Below are positions 37,462 to 46,130 of a stretch of DNA of 64,000 nucleotides, piece after piece. Numbering within the stretch: the stretch's first letter is position 1; the number at the start of each line of letters is the position of its first letter. The notes beneath the pieces are model-generated. The model worked only from the letters and a program-made list of their open reading frames with translations. It had not been told where the DNA came from and searched no databases. Source of the stretch: Metallosphaera hakonensis JCM 8857 = DSM 7519. GTDB taxonomy: Archaea; Thermoproteota; Thermoprotei_A; Sulfolobales; Sulfolobaceae. Position numbers and translations under genes: made by a program. Location of the stretch: positions 1,843,501-1,907,500 of the forward strand of contig NZ_CP029287.2 of the NCBI RefSeq assembly GCF_003201675.2. The letters run 5' to 3'.

Positions 37462-37886
37462 TGGTAGTAGATACTTACGCAATGTTATCTATGGGGTTTG
37501 GAGAGCTAACTAAAAATGCTGAGGAAGTAATGCTAAGGATTAGGAGGAGAGAATTAGAGGGATTAGTTCCTTCAACTGTGGCCTTTGAGTTTACTGTCCA
37601 TTGGCTTAGGGGTAGGATACCTTCTTTAACCTCAATAAATGAAGTTAGAACTTTCCTACAATCTTACTTTGAGATCGTAGAGTTGAATTTTGAGGACTTT
37701 ATGGAAAGTGCAAAAATTAAGAAGGAAGGCGACGATATACTTTCAATAGAATTAAAGGGTAGAAAGTTAAGTATTGTAGACTCTACTATAATTCATACTG
37801 CAAAAAAGATGAAGGCCAAAATAGTAACGGGAGATAAGGACTTAACTTTAGTGGCAAAGAAGATGGGAATAGGGACAATATGGTAG
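37461..37886 (+). CDS. vapC: PIN-domain ribonuclease toxin (VapC-like)
   Basis: The product has 141 residues from GTG 37461, which overlaps the vapB stop; a TTG at 37446 is possible but adds five residues before the first strand. The PIN acidic residues are in VVVDTYAML (first Asp), PSTVAFEF (Glu), LSIVDSTIIHTA (Asp) and AKIVTGDKDL (Asp). VapC toxins cut tRNA or rRNA until bound by VapB. Codon use is more AT-rich than in the housekeeping genes, in keeping with transfer. Confidence 0.87.
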   Translation: MVVDTYAMLSMGFGELTKNAEEVMLRIRRRELEGLVPSTVAFEFTVHWLRGRIPSLTSINEVRTFLQSYFEIVELNFEDFMESAKIKKEGDDILSIELKGRKLSIVDSTIIHTAKKMKAKIVTGDKDLTLVAKKMGIGTIW

Positions 37887-37887
37887 G

Positions 37888-38263
37888 TGAACTACCCCGC
37901 CCTTACTGGTAAACCCAAAATCATTTAACTAAATATAATAATAGTCGATTAATAATTCTGAATGATCCTAATCTATGATTAAATACGAAGGAAAAGGTTG
38001 ATTTTATCTAAGATTTTTATGAGTTGAATGTATTCTTTTCCTTTTTTCCTAAAAATTTTTATGAAAATATGAGAATAATCTCTAGAATTATAATGCTATT
38101 TCTTAAGTAATGCACATATATATGATCATGTAGTGAGGATTTTACTTTAAGTTTTTAGTGATTATAATGAGATTATATACTTTAATTATAAAAATGATAT
38201 GATATCTGGACGCGAATTATTTCTGAGAATGGATTTTGGGTCTACCGTTTAGGGCGGGGAGGA
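37888..38263. mobile_element. AT-rich element with about 30-bp imperfect inverted ends, no gene
   Basis: The left end TGAACTACCCCGCCCTTACTGG.. and the complement of the right end TGAACTCCTCCCCGCCCTAAACGG.. match at most positions. The 320 bases between are AT-rich with no frame. The outer motif is that of the IS200/IS605 right end seen at 21180. It begins two bases after the vapC stop. Confidence 0.5.
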
Positions 38264-38339
38264 GTTCAGGTAGGGCCATTGACGATTAACTAAGCAATTA
38301 TTGGAAACACTAACGCCCTATCGTGTCCCTACGATTGAA

Positions 38340-39104
38340 CTAAAGCCTACTGTTATTCTCCTCCGTGACGAAGTCCTCTCCCCCCGCTAAGATCCTTTGA
38401 ATCTCAGCGTAGAGCTTATCGAAACCCTCGCGGTTAGTCGAGGACAGGGGAATAGGAGGGACCTCGAGACTCTCAATTAACGTCCTCACCAGCTCGAAGG
38501 AGTAATCATCCACTACTCCCAAGCTGTCGAGAAGGTCTTCTCCCTCACCCCAGGCCAGGAGTTTCTCCAGCTCCTTATCTGAAATCAAGTCCACCTTTGA
38601 TAGAACGTTTACCTGTGGGATCCCGAGCTTGAACCTTATGGAACTGGAGAGGAGAAGTAGGGACACGTAACTCCTGGCCTCCCTTGCAATGAAGGAGTCC
38701 ATGAGGAAGACGTTGACGCTCTTGCTGTCCCCGACCAAGAGAGAAGAGAAGGTCCTTCCTGTGTCCCTATAGGCGAAGAGCTCCACCTGTCCTGGGGTGT
38801 CCACCAGGACGTAGTTGGACTCGATCTCTCCGACTTCTCTCTTTATGTCGGTGGCCTTGGTGAGAAGGAGGTCAATGGAGACTATTAGGGAGGAGTTGGG
38901 TCCCAGCCCGAACCTCTCCATGACTTCCCTAGCGTCAACGTAGTCCCTAACGTCGAAGTCTGGGGTATAGGGAAGGGTCTCCACTGCCGGATCCATGTTA
39001 ACCACGGCCACATCCATCTCCTGATCCAGGAGGTAGTCCCTGAACTCCTTGACCGCAGTGGTCTTCCCAGATCCTGCAGTCCCCGTGAAAAATACGTAAT
39101 ACAT
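38340..39104 (-). CDS. GPN-loop GTPase
   Basis: The product has 254 residues. G1 is GTAGSGKTT at residues 8-16, and the signature Gly-Pro-Asn insert is in GLGPNSSLIVSID. G3 is in YVLVDTPGQVELF, and the guanine-specificity motif is VLSKVDLIS (NKxD-like). This is the archaeal single-copy GPN family (PAB0955 type), relatives of which help assemble RNA polymerase in eukaryotes. It is transcribed divergently from prs with a 51-base shared promoter region. Confidence 0.93.
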   Translation of the reverse strand: MYYVFFTGTAGSGKTTAVKEFRDYLLDQEMDVAVVNMDPAVETLPYTPDFDVRDYVDAREVMERFGLGPNSSLIVSIDLLLTKATDIKREVGEIESNYVLVDTPGQVELFAYRDTGRTFSSLLVGDSKSVNVFLMDSFIAREARSYVSLLLLSSSIRFKLGIPQVNVLSKVDLISDKELEKLLAWGEGEDLLDSLGVVDDYSFELVRTLIESLEVPPIPLSSTNREGFDKLYAEIQRILAGGEDFVTEENNSRL

Positions 39105-39155
39105 GAGTGTAGGTGATTGCTTAACCTTTAAAACTTGACCTTTACATTGTTTTCA

Positions 39156-40025
39156 ATGATCATTGTAGGCGGAACTGCCACCAACGGGATTGACGAGAAT
39201 TTATCCAAGTTAATGGGAGCTAGACTGGTCAAGGTTGAACACAAGGTTTTCCCGGACGGCGAGTCCTACATAAGGGTTCCATCGACTTTGTCCGGGGAGG
39301 AGGCAGTACTGGTTCAGACCACCCAGCCACCCCAGGACAAGAACCTCGTGGAGCTTTTCCTGACCATTGAGGCGCTGAAAGACGTAGGGGCATCCAAGGT
39401 AACTGTGGTGGTGCCGTATCTGGCCTATTCCAGGCAGGATAGGAGGTTCCTGGACGGAGAGGCAGTGAGCGTTAAGACTATCCTGAACATCATATACCGC
39501 CTAGGTGGGTCGACCTTGATTGTGGTTGAACCCCATCACCTGGAGTCCCTGGACTACTTCCCCGGGGAATTGAGGGTTGCGGACCCGCTCCCTGCCCTGG
39601 CGAAAGAGGTGAAGAGGTTGGTCAGGAGACCCTTCGTCCTCGGACCGGACAGAGGTGCCCTGGGTAGAGCAGAGAGGATGGCCAAGGAGTTGGGATGCGA
39701 GTTCGCCTTCCTTGAGAAGGAGAGGGACAGGCACACTGGGGAAATAAGGGTTAAGTCCAACCTGGGCTCCCTCAAGGGTTACGACGTGGTGCTGATTGAC
39801 GACATAGTAAGCACTGGAGGAACCTTGGTGGAGGCAGCCAAGATAGCCTACTCCCTCGGGGCCGAGAGCGTTAACGCCACTGCCGTCCACCTCCTCTTGG
39901 TTAACGGAGCTTTGCAGAAATTGAAGGAGGCCGGAGTGAGGGAGGTAATTGGGACCAACACCGTGATCCCAAGGGAGAAGGTTAACCTGGTGGACATATC
40001 AGAGCAAATAGCCGTGAAGCTATGA
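39156..40025 (+). CDS. prs: Ribose-phosphate pyrophosphokinase
   Basis: The product has 289 residues from ATG 39156; CTTTAAAAC at 39126 is 26 bases upstream, so the longer TTG-started frame at 39135 is unlikely. Family landmarks are FPDGESYIRV, VPYLAYSRQDRRF, the metal-binding VEPHHLES, GPDRGALGRAE and the PRPP loop VLIDDIVSTGGT. It makes PRPP for nucleotide, His and Trp synthesis. Its stop overlaps the start of the tRNA methylase by four bases, so both are co-translated. Confidence 0.96.
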   Translation: MIIVGGTATNGIDENLSKLMGARLVKVEHKVFPDGESYIRVPSTLSGEEAVLVQTTQPPQDKNLVELFLTIEALKDVGASKVTVVVPYLAYSRQDRRFLDGEAVSVKTILNIIYRLGGSTLIVVEPHHLESLDYFPGELRVADPLPALAKEVKRLVRRPFVLGPDRGALGRAERMAKELGCEFAFLEKERDRHTGEIRVKSNLGSLKGYDVVLIDDIVSTGGTLVEAAKIAYSLGAESVNATAVHLLLVNGALQKLKEAGVREVIGTNTVIPREKVNLVDISEQIAVKL

Positions 40026-40936
40026 AGTACGCGAAACTTAGCAACGACGAGCTTTTCGCTTCCATGGCCGAGCTCGTGGCCCTGGTTGGTGAGGAGGTGC
40101 ACTTCCTCACGGGGGTCGGGCTATTTCAACGAGGGGTTTCCGTGGCTAAAAGGTCCTCAACCATTAAGGTTGTTGGGGAAGTGATCTCGGTTTCTCACGA
40201 CCCAGGGGAGATCAACGAGAGCTTAAGGGGACAATGCTTCTCGGTCTATCCCGACGTGATAATGGGGAAGGATAAGGACAGGTTCAGAACCCTCTATGAA
40301 GAGGTAATGAAGGGGGTTAGGACATCCAGGTCCTGCGGAAAACTGGACCTCATCATGACCGATGGAGTTCTCCTGGCAGGAGTTAGGGAGGAGGAGAGGG
40401 ACAGTAGAAGTTTGGTGGATCACTCTAGAAAGCCATACTCTCAATCGGGCACCATGGATCCCTACACTTCTAGACTCATGGTTAACCTTGCCAGGCCCAA
40501 GGGGACAGTCCTGGATCCGTTCGTGGGACTCGGGTCCATACTGATTGAGGCTAAGTGGCTGGGACATAACTGCCTGGGTGTAGATGTGGACTCCAAGATG
40601 CTTGAAAAGGCTAAGCTGAACCTGGAGTTCTTTGGATACCAGTGCGGACTGGTTCAGGGTTCGGCAGTTAACCTCCCCGCGACGGGTAAATTCACTGTGG
40701 TAACTGACCCACCCTACGGGAGATCCAGTAGAGCCAAGGGGACTAACATGGAGGAACTCTATCAGGGGTTCCTCTCCCAGGTAGCTGAGGTTCTAGAGGG
40801 CAGGCTAGTGTTCGCAGCGGACTCCAACGTGGACTGGAGGGACGCAGTGAGGTCTGCGGGACTGAGGACGGTGTACACTCATTTCCTTTATCAGCACAAG
40901 AGCCTCTCCAGGGCAATTTACGTGGTCGAGAGATGA
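40022..40936 (+). CDS. tRNA (guanine-N2) methyltransferase, Trm11/TrmG10 type
   Basis: The product has 304 residues. The N-terminal part is a reduced THUMP-like region, and the C-terminal half is a Rossmann methylase. Motif X/I is PYSQSGTMDPYTSRLMVN and TVLDPFVGLGSILIEA, and the catalytic motif IV is VVTDPPYGRSS (DPPY, N2-guanine type). It should methylate G10 of tRNA with S-adenosylmethionine. It overlaps prs by ATGA and is likely in its operon. The symbol trmG10 is probable but not proven, since Trm14-type enzymes are related. Confidence 0.87.
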   Translation: MKYAKLSNDELFASMAELVALVGEEVHFLTGVGLFQRGVSVAKRSSTIKVVGEVISVSHDPGEINESLRGQCFSVYPDVIMGKDKDRFRTLYEEVMKGVRTSRSCGKLDLIMTDGVLLAGVREEERDSRSLVDHSRKPYSQSGTMDPYTSRLMVNLARPKGTVLDPFVGLGSILIEAKWLGHNCLGVDVDSKMLEKAKLNLEFFGYQCGLVQGSAVNLPATGKFTVVTDPPYGRSSRAKGTNMEELYQGFLSQVAEVLEGRLVFAADSNVDWRDAVRSAGLRTVYTHFLYQHKSLSRAIYVVER

Positions 40937-41045
40937 GAGAGTTCACCAAATCGGATCCGGATTAAATTTTTGATTTTTATTGTTTGAATGTCCAGAATCC
41001 AATTAATTCGTAAGGGTTAAAAATGATAAGGCCTACATTTATCTG

Positions 41046-41564
41046 ATGGAAAAAGACCTTTACGAGGTAAATGACGAATATGTGGAGGCTAGAGTGATTG
41101 AAAGCTTGTCGGATTTGCTGATATCTCTTAACCTGTGGAGGGAAGGTTACACTAGAAATTCTGCGGGTAAAGCATTCAGTGCAGTAAAGGCGCTACTGAG
41201 CTCGTTAATAGTTACTAATGAAGAGAAGATGCTAAACTTAGCTAAGGACGAGAGGGAGAAGAAATGGATTGAGAGGAAGGCACATATAGTACCCAGTCAC
41301 AGCATGTACGCTTTAGCGCAGATGTTGAAGGATGCGGGAGTAGACGTTACAAACCTTGTAAACTACGCCTCAGATTTACATGAGTATCAATATAACGGCT
41401 TTGAGCCAGATTTTAGTAAGTATAGTAGAAGGGAGGACGTATTAAGGGATTTGATGACTGTAATCAAGGGTACTAAGGAGGTAATTAGGACATACTTCTC
41501 TAAATTTGAAGTGAAAGAGATCTCCGAAAAAATAGATGAATTAATTAAGGAACTCACGAAATGA
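41046..41564 (+). CDS. PaREP1-family protein
   Basis: The product has 172 residues, all helical. The signature is the helix pair with SLSDLLISLNLWREGYTRNSAGKAFSAVKALLS, typical of PaREP1 (HEPN-like) proteins that are expanded in crenarchaea. The HEPN fold can carry an RNase R-x4-6-H site; here RKAHIVPSH is suggestive but not decisive. A related paralogue follows at 41693. The function is unknown. Confidence 0.75.
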   Translation: MEKDLYEVNDEYVEARVIESLSDLLISLNLWREGYTRNSAGKAFSAVKALLSSLIVTNEEKMLNLAKDEREKKWIERKAHIVPSHSMYALAQMLKDAGVDVTNLVNYASDLHEYQYNGFEPDFSKYSRREDVLRDLMTVIKGTKEVIRTYFSKFEVKEISEKIDELIKELTK

Positions 41565-41692
41565 GACTTCAACAAATTTTATTACGAAATATAAAAGTGA
41601 TATGGGCCTCTGGATTAATTTAGCTCTTCTCGATTTCTACCACTCTAAGCAACTTCAAACATCTATATAGTCTTACGAACAAAATAGATAGC

Positions 41693-42172
41693 ATGCAAGA
41701 GTTACCTAAACCTTGGTTTGACCTTCACGCTTACAAGAGGACGAGGCTTCTGGAGACTAAGTATGAAGTAGATATAGCGAAACGCTTTCTTGATGAGGGA
41801 CTAATTAGGAACGCCGCAGGCAAGGCCTATCAAGCCTGGAAGGCCTTAGTCGCTTCATACGCCGTAGATTATAGGGATAAGTTGAAGGATTTCTTCCCAG
41901 GAAAGGTGAAGATAAAGGGGAATAAGAGGGTTGAGAAGGTCGATTGGATAATTGCAGTTATCCCAAGTAGCGTAATCAAGACCGTCTCACAAGTTATAGG
42001 AGGTGAAGTGAACGTTTACACTAACTTAGCGTTAATACTTCATCAATATCGATACAACGGTCCAGATAAGGAGGGCATACTAAGTCCCTATAGTAGCGAT
42101 GATTTAGCTAAGAATGATGTATTACTTCTTATTAGTGAAACGGAGAAGATCTTAGCCAAGGAAACCACCTAA
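41693..42172 (+). CDS. PaREP1-family protein (second copy)
   Basis: The product has 159 residues. Its helix FLDEGLIRNAAGKAYQAWKALVASYAV and the later NLALILHQYRYNG match the first copy (YASDLHEYQYNG), so both come from an old duplication. An ATG start fits, 128 bases after the first gene. It may act as a partner or toxin-like HEPN protein; no evidence decides. Confidence 0.75.
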   Translation: MQELPKPWFDLHAYKRTRLLETKYEVDIAKRFLDEGLIRNAAGKAYQAWKALVASYAVDYRDKLKDFFPGKVKIKGNKRVEKVDWIIAVIPSSVIKTVSQVIGGEVNVYTNLALILHQYRYNGPDKEGILSPYSSDDLAKNDVLLLISETEKILAKETT

Positions 42173-42476
42173 CGGTGTTTTGATGCTAATCAACAAATAA
42201 TTGCTCCCCAAAACAACCCCATACTTCCCTGAATAGATGCGCAGATAACGCCATTTTCAGGTGAAATTCACTAGCCTTTCCGATAAGTTCTTGAAGCGGG
42301 ATTATGGACGTTTAGGATATACTTACTGAGAGCACTAACGTCTTCATCTCAGGAACCTGGTATCGTTCAAATTAAGAACCCAGTTTTTCTGACAAGCTCT
42401 TAGCCAGGACTGACCCACCACCGTCCCCTTGACTCACCTCAACCTTTTTACTCGTTGGACTCAAGGTTACATATCC
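42173..42476. other. Intergenic region with an RA repeat and the rnz promoter
   Basis: No gene is seen. The RA copy is at 42269-42341, and CCTTTTTACTC at about 42443 is the TATA box of rnz, about 27 bases before its ATG. Confidence 0.5.
42269..42341. repeat. RA mini-repeat copy (orientation 2)
   Basis: The ends CACTAGCCTTTCCGATAAGTTCTT and TTTAGGATATACTTACTGAGAGCACTAACG are imperfect inverted repeats matching the family. Confidence 0.7.
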
Positions 42477-43352
42477 ATGTTAAAGGTTTTCTTCATAGGG
42501 ACTGGAGGAGGAGCTCCATCCAGGAGGGGTCTTCCCGCCTACATGGTGAGGAGGGAGGGTCTTTCAGTCCTCATGGACTGCGGTGAGGGAACCCAGATAA
42601 CCATGATCAAGAACTCCCTTAACGTGACCAGCGTGGACGTGATAGCCATAACCCATCTCCACGCGGATCACGTTCTCGGTCTCCCATCCCTCATTCAAAC
42701 CATGGGGATGTACGATAGGAAGGAGAAATTGACCATCCTCGGACCAAAGGGTCTGGAGGACTTGCTTAAGCAAACCTTTGAGAGAACTTACTTCAGGCCC
42801 AACTTTCCCGTGGAGTTCGCCTCAAGGTTTGAAGGCAAGGACATCACCGTTGAACCCTTCGAAACCTGCCATGTGGTTCCGTCTCAGGGATATCTAATCG
42901 AGGAGAGGGAGTCGGTCAACTTGGACGCGGATAGGTTAAGGAGGGAGGGAGTAACTGATTGGAGGATCATGAGAGCCCTGAAGGAGGGGAAGCAGGTCTC
43001 CTGGGAGGGGAGGACGCTCAAACCTGAGGACTACCTATTTAGGAGGCCAGGACTCAGAGTCGCTTACACCGGGGATACCAGGCCGTGCGACAAAGTGGTG
43101 AAAGCCGTGAGGGAGGTTGACCTACTCCTCCACGACTCGACCTTTGAACATGGAGTCGACGCTTCAGAGTACGGACACTCCACCTCAACTGAAGCTGCAA
43201 CCGTGGCGAGAGAGGCTCAAGTGAAGAGACTAGCGTTGATCCACATAAGCTCCAGGTACAGAGATACCAGCGAAATGTTGAAGCAAGCTAGAAGGGTGTT
43301 TCCCATGTCCTTCATCCCGGAGGACCTATCCTTTCTCAATCTTCGGGGATAG
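42477..43352 (+). CDS. rnz: Ribonuclease Z (tRNA 3' processing)
   Basis: The product has 291 residues from ATG 42477, the usual length. A TTG-started frame at 42429 would include the TATA box and is rejected. Motifs are FIGTGGGAPS, LMDCGEGTQ, the zinc site THLHADHVLGLP, FETCHVVPS, AYTGDTRPC and LIHISSRYRD. The exosite arm is around the REGVTDWRIMRALKEGK region. It cuts 3' trailers from tRNA precursors lacking CCA, matching the two tRNAs here that lack encoded CCA. It ends tail to tail with the UPF0201 gene, overlapping by 17 bases. Confidence 0.96.
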   Translation: MLKVFFIGTGGGAPSRRGLPAYMVRREGLSVLMDCGEGTQITMIKNSLNVTSVDVIAITHLHADHVLGLPSLIQTMGMYDRKEKLTILGPKGLEDLLKQTFERTYFRPNFPVEFASRFEGKDITVEPFETCHVVPSQGYLIEERESVNLDADRLRREGVTDWRIMRALKEGKQVSWEGRTLKPEDYLFRRPGLRVAYTGDTRPCDKVVKAVREVDLLLHDSTFEHGVDASEYGHSTSTEAATVAREAQVKRLALIHISSRYRDTSEMLKQARRVFPMSFIPEDLSFLNLRG

Positions 43353-43767
43353 GGTTTTCCCAAAGCGGTCTCCCCCTGGAAGTTCTGGGGGCCAACCAGT
43401 CCACCACCGCCTCCAGGTCCCTATGAAACACCGTAAAGGTAATGGGACCTAGAGGAGATTCGTTCTCACTGTCAATGAAAGTCAACCTACCCACTGAGGC
43501 TGCCTGCTTGTGGATCATGAACGTCAGCCTGTCCCCCTCCATCCCTCTCCTCAAGTACTTCCGGGCGGCGTCAAGTATCCTCTCCTCCCTCAAGGCCCTG
43601 TGTAACTTGGTTAAGCTGGCCAAGGTAGGCGACTCAGCCACCAGGATCCTGAATCTTCCCTCCTCGTACTTCACAGACTTAAACGTGAAGAAGTGGGCTA
43701 TGGCCACCTTTACCTTGTCCTCGTCCTCCGACGGTCTCACTTCAGCGGTTACCACGATCCTGGTCAA
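43336..43767 (-). CDS. UPF0201-family RNA-binding-like protein
   Basis: The product has 143 residues. It matches the archaeal UPF0201 family (VVVTAEVRPSEDEDKV-type start, then LREERILDAARKYLRRG and LTFMIHKQAASVGRLTF). Members have a ribosomal L5-like fold and are thought to bind RNA. It starts at TTG overlapping the stop of the UPF0200 kinase by four bases (TTGA), so the two are co-translated. Confidence 0.87.
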   Translation of the reverse strand: MTRIVVTAEVRPSEDEDKVKVAIAHFFTFKSVKYEEGRFRILVAESPTLASLTKLHRALREERILDAARKYLRRGMEGDRLTFMIHKQAASVGRLTFIDSENESPLGPITFTVFHRDLEAVVDWLAPRTSRGRPLWENPIPED

Positions 43768-44291
43768 TCCAACTTCCCCAGAGCCTCCATGGCTCTCCTC
43801 TTGAACTCCTCCTCCGTGGAGTCGTTAATCACTACCACGTCAGCCATCGCTATCACCCCTCCTATTCCAAGGGCTATTTCTTCCATGTCTCTCCTCCTCA
43901 GATCCTCCTCCCTGACGGAATCGTCTGCCCTCATCCTTCTCTTAAGCCTCTCGTATCTGGTTGCGGGCGAGGCGTGAACCGCAATTATCAACGGTTTCCC
44001 CAGTCTAGAGAACTCGTCCACCTCAGCCAAGTTCCTCACTCCGTCGAAGGCCACCTTCTCCTCTCTTCCCTTCAATTCCTCTATGCTGAGCCTCGCCACT
44101 ATCCCTTCCCCGTAGATCTCCCTAAGCCTCCTGGCGTAATCCATGAGCCTCTCCCCGTGTCTGGCGTCTTTCTCGAACCTCTTCCTAACCGAGTCACTCA
44201 TCACTATCACTGTGTACCCCTTCTCCTTGAGGATCGATGAGAGCAAGGATTTGCCCGATCCGGGCATCCCAGTGATTAGAAGGACTTTAAT
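43764..44291 (-). CDS. UPF0200-family P-loop kinase-like protein, unusual start
   Basis: The frame encodes a P-loop NTPase with KVLLITGMPGSGKSLL, SDSVRKRF, FDGVRNLAEVDEF and RLKRRMRADDS. The first ATG (44267) is the Met inside the P-loop, which would remove the essential first strand. Upstream codons are open to a TAA with no ATG, GTG or TTG; the only near-start is ATT at 44291, giving I/M-KVLLITG, the expected N-terminus of the family, and 175 residues. So an ATT start is proposed, or a base error. It resembles dephospho-CoA and adenylate kinases. It is transcribed divergently from thpR. Confidence 0.8.
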   Translation of the reverse strand: MKVLLITGMPGSGKSLLSSILKEKGYTVIVMSDSVRKRFEKDARHGERLMDYARRLREIYGEGIVARLSIEELKGREEKVAFDGVRNLAEVDEFSRLGKPLIIAVHASPATRYERLKRRMRADDSVREEDLRRRDMEEIALGIGGVIAMADVVVINDSTEEEFKRRAMEALGKLD

Positions 44292-44330
44292 TGGAGACCA
44301 CCTTTCCTTAGGATTGAGGGGTTAAAAAAC

Positions 44331-44873
44331 GTGAGGCTATTCATAGGGATTCCAGTTCACGAAGAGTCCTGGGTCAAGGAGTTGCTGGCAACGGTCCAGG
44401 GGACAGGGGCCGACATAAAGCTTGTTGAACCCCAGAACGTACACATAACCCTTGCTTTCTTGGGGGAAGTTTGGGACGATAGGGTGGGGTTGGTGAAGGA
44501 GAGCCTGGACGAGCTAAACTTCTCCCCCTTCAAGATAGGGTTCAAGGGGCTCGGGGCTTTCCCCTCGGTGTCCAGACCTAGGGTCGTGTGGGTGGGGATA
44601 ACCGAGGGATTCAATGAGCTAAAGAGAATTAGGTCCTCCTTGGTCAAGTCGTTAACCTCAAGGAGGATTAGGGTTGAGGAGGAGCAGTTCGTTCCCCACC
44701 TCACCCTGGGGAGAGTCAAGGGTCCCAGAGGAGTGCTGGAGTTGGCCAAGCTGATCAGTGAAATGGCAGACAAGGAGTTCGGGGAGGAAGAAGTTAGAGA
44801 GGTCACCCTTTTCAGGAGCACCCTCACCCCGAAGGGCCCCATATACGATCCTCTTCATAGAAAAGTAGCGTGA
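44331..44873 (+). CDS. thpR: RNA 2',3'-cyclic phosphodiesterase (ThpR)
   Basis: The product has 180 residues with a GTG start. The two catalytic His-x-Thr motifs are in NVHITLAFLG and VPHLTLGRVKG, the mark of the 2H phosphoesterase superfamily. It opens or joins RNA ends through 2',3'-cyclic phosphates and is usually encoded beside cca in archaea. Here the cca ATG is four bases after its stop. Confidence 0.95.
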   Translation: MRLFIGIPVHEESWVKELLATVQGTGADIKLVEPQNVHITLAFLGEVWDDRVGLVKESLDELNFSPFKIGFKGLGAFPSVSRPRVVWVGITEGFNELKRIRSSLVKSLTSRRIRVEEEQFVPHLTLGRVKGPRGVLELAKLISEMADKEFGEEEVREVTLFRSTLTPKGPIYDPLHRKVA

Positions 44874-44877
44874 TAGG

Positions 44878-46125
44878 ATGGAGGTCCAGAAAGTCCTGGA
44901 GGAGGTACTTCGAAGAGTCAAGCCAAGCGACGGGGAGAGGGAGAGGATAAGGGTAGCAGTAAACGAGGTGACTTCACGCCTCAAGGGGCTCGAAGCCGAG
45001 ATTCACGGTTCCTTCGCTAAGGACACGTGGCTTAGCGGAGACACAGACGTTGACCTTTTCGTGTTCTTTCCAAAGGCCCTGGGGAAGGAGTATCTCTCCA
45101 AGGAGGGTTTAAGAGAGATCCTGGGAAGGCTAGAGGGAATGGAGACAAGGTTGGCCTACGCCGAGCACCCCTACGTCATTGTTAGGGTAGACGGGATAGA
45201 GATAGACGTTGTCCCGGCCCTGAGAGTAGAGAGCGGGGATCAGGCCATAACGGCCGTTGATAGAACACCCTTCCACACCGAGTACGTGAGGGAGAAGTTG
45301 AGCGATGAGGGAAGGGATCAGGTCAGGTTACTCAAGAGGTTCCTCAAGGGAATCGGAGTATACGGTGCAGAGATCAAGGTCCTAGGTTTCTCAGGCTACG
45401 TATCGGAACTACTGGTTATAGGCTACGGATCCTTCCTTGAAGTGTTGAGGTCCGCCTCGGATTGGAAACCCCCCGTTAAGCTGGTCCTGGAAAGGGAGGG
45501 GAAGGAGTTCGAGTCGCCGCTGATTATCCCAGATCCTGTTGATCCAAGGAGGAACGCAGCTGCCGCGGTCTCCCTGAAGTCCTTGGCCACCCTTTCCTTG
45601 GCATCGAGGTATTTCCTAGATCGGCCCTCACTTGACTTCTTCTATCCGCCACCTCCAGGAGAGCAAGAGGTAGTGGGAGAGGTCCTGGTGACCCAGATAA
45701 AAATTGAGGAGCCTTTCGTGGAGGACGTGCTGTGGGGCCAACTCAGGAAGTCAGTTGAAAGGATAAGAACGAGTTTAGCTTCCTCGGGGTTTAACGTAAT
45801 AGACGTGGGTTGGTGCCAGGACAATGACCTGAAAATCCTGGTCCAACTGGAGACCAGTAGCGTGGGAGATCATTACCTGGGACAAGGGCCACCATTCTAC
45901 CTTCGCCAATCCATGGGATTTCTGTCGTCTAACGAGAGGGTCTGGATCGGGGAAGACGGCAGGCTCTACACCATCAGGAGAAGAAAGGAGACCGATCCCA
46001 ACAGGATAGTCGCGCATTCCCTTTCCCTCAAGTATAAGTACTCAATAACTCAATACCAACTAAAGGAGGCCAAAGACGATTGCGTGAGGGCTTTCCTGAG
46101 GAAGAGGCCCCTCTGGTTGAAATAG
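44878..46125 (+). CDS. cca: CCA-adding tRNA nucleotidyltransferase (class I)
   Basis: The product has 415 residues. The nucleotidyltransferase core has GSFAKDTWLSGDTDVDLFVFFP, with the two metal Asp in DVD and a third Asp in GIEIDVVPALRV. Then come KRFLKGIGVYGAEIKVLGFSGYVSELL and a C-terminal RNA-binding body. It adds CCA to tRNA 3' ends after RNase Z. It lies between thpR and the COG2112 kinase in one tight run. Confidence 0.96.
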   Translation: MEVQKVLEEVLRRVKPSDGERERIRVAVNEVTSRLKGLEAEIHGSFAKDTWLSGDTDVDLFVFFPKALGKEYLSKEGLREILGRLEGMETRLAYAEHPYVIVRVDGIEIDVVPALRVESGDQAITAVDRTPFHTEYVREKLSDEGRDQVRLLKRFLKGIGVYGAEIKVLGFSGYVSELLVIGYGSFLEVLRSASDWKPPVKLVLEREGKEFESPLIIPDPVDPRRNAAAAVSLKSLATLSLASRYFLDRPSLDFFYPPPPGEQEVVGEVLVTQIKIEEPFVEDVLWGQLRKSVERIRTSLASSGFNVIDVGWCQDNDLKILVQLETSSVGDHYLGQGPPFYLRQSMGFLSSNERVWIGEDGRLYTIRRRKETDPNRIVAHSLSLKYKYSITQYQLKEAKDDCVRAFLRKRPLWLK

Positions 46126-46130
46126 GGAAC

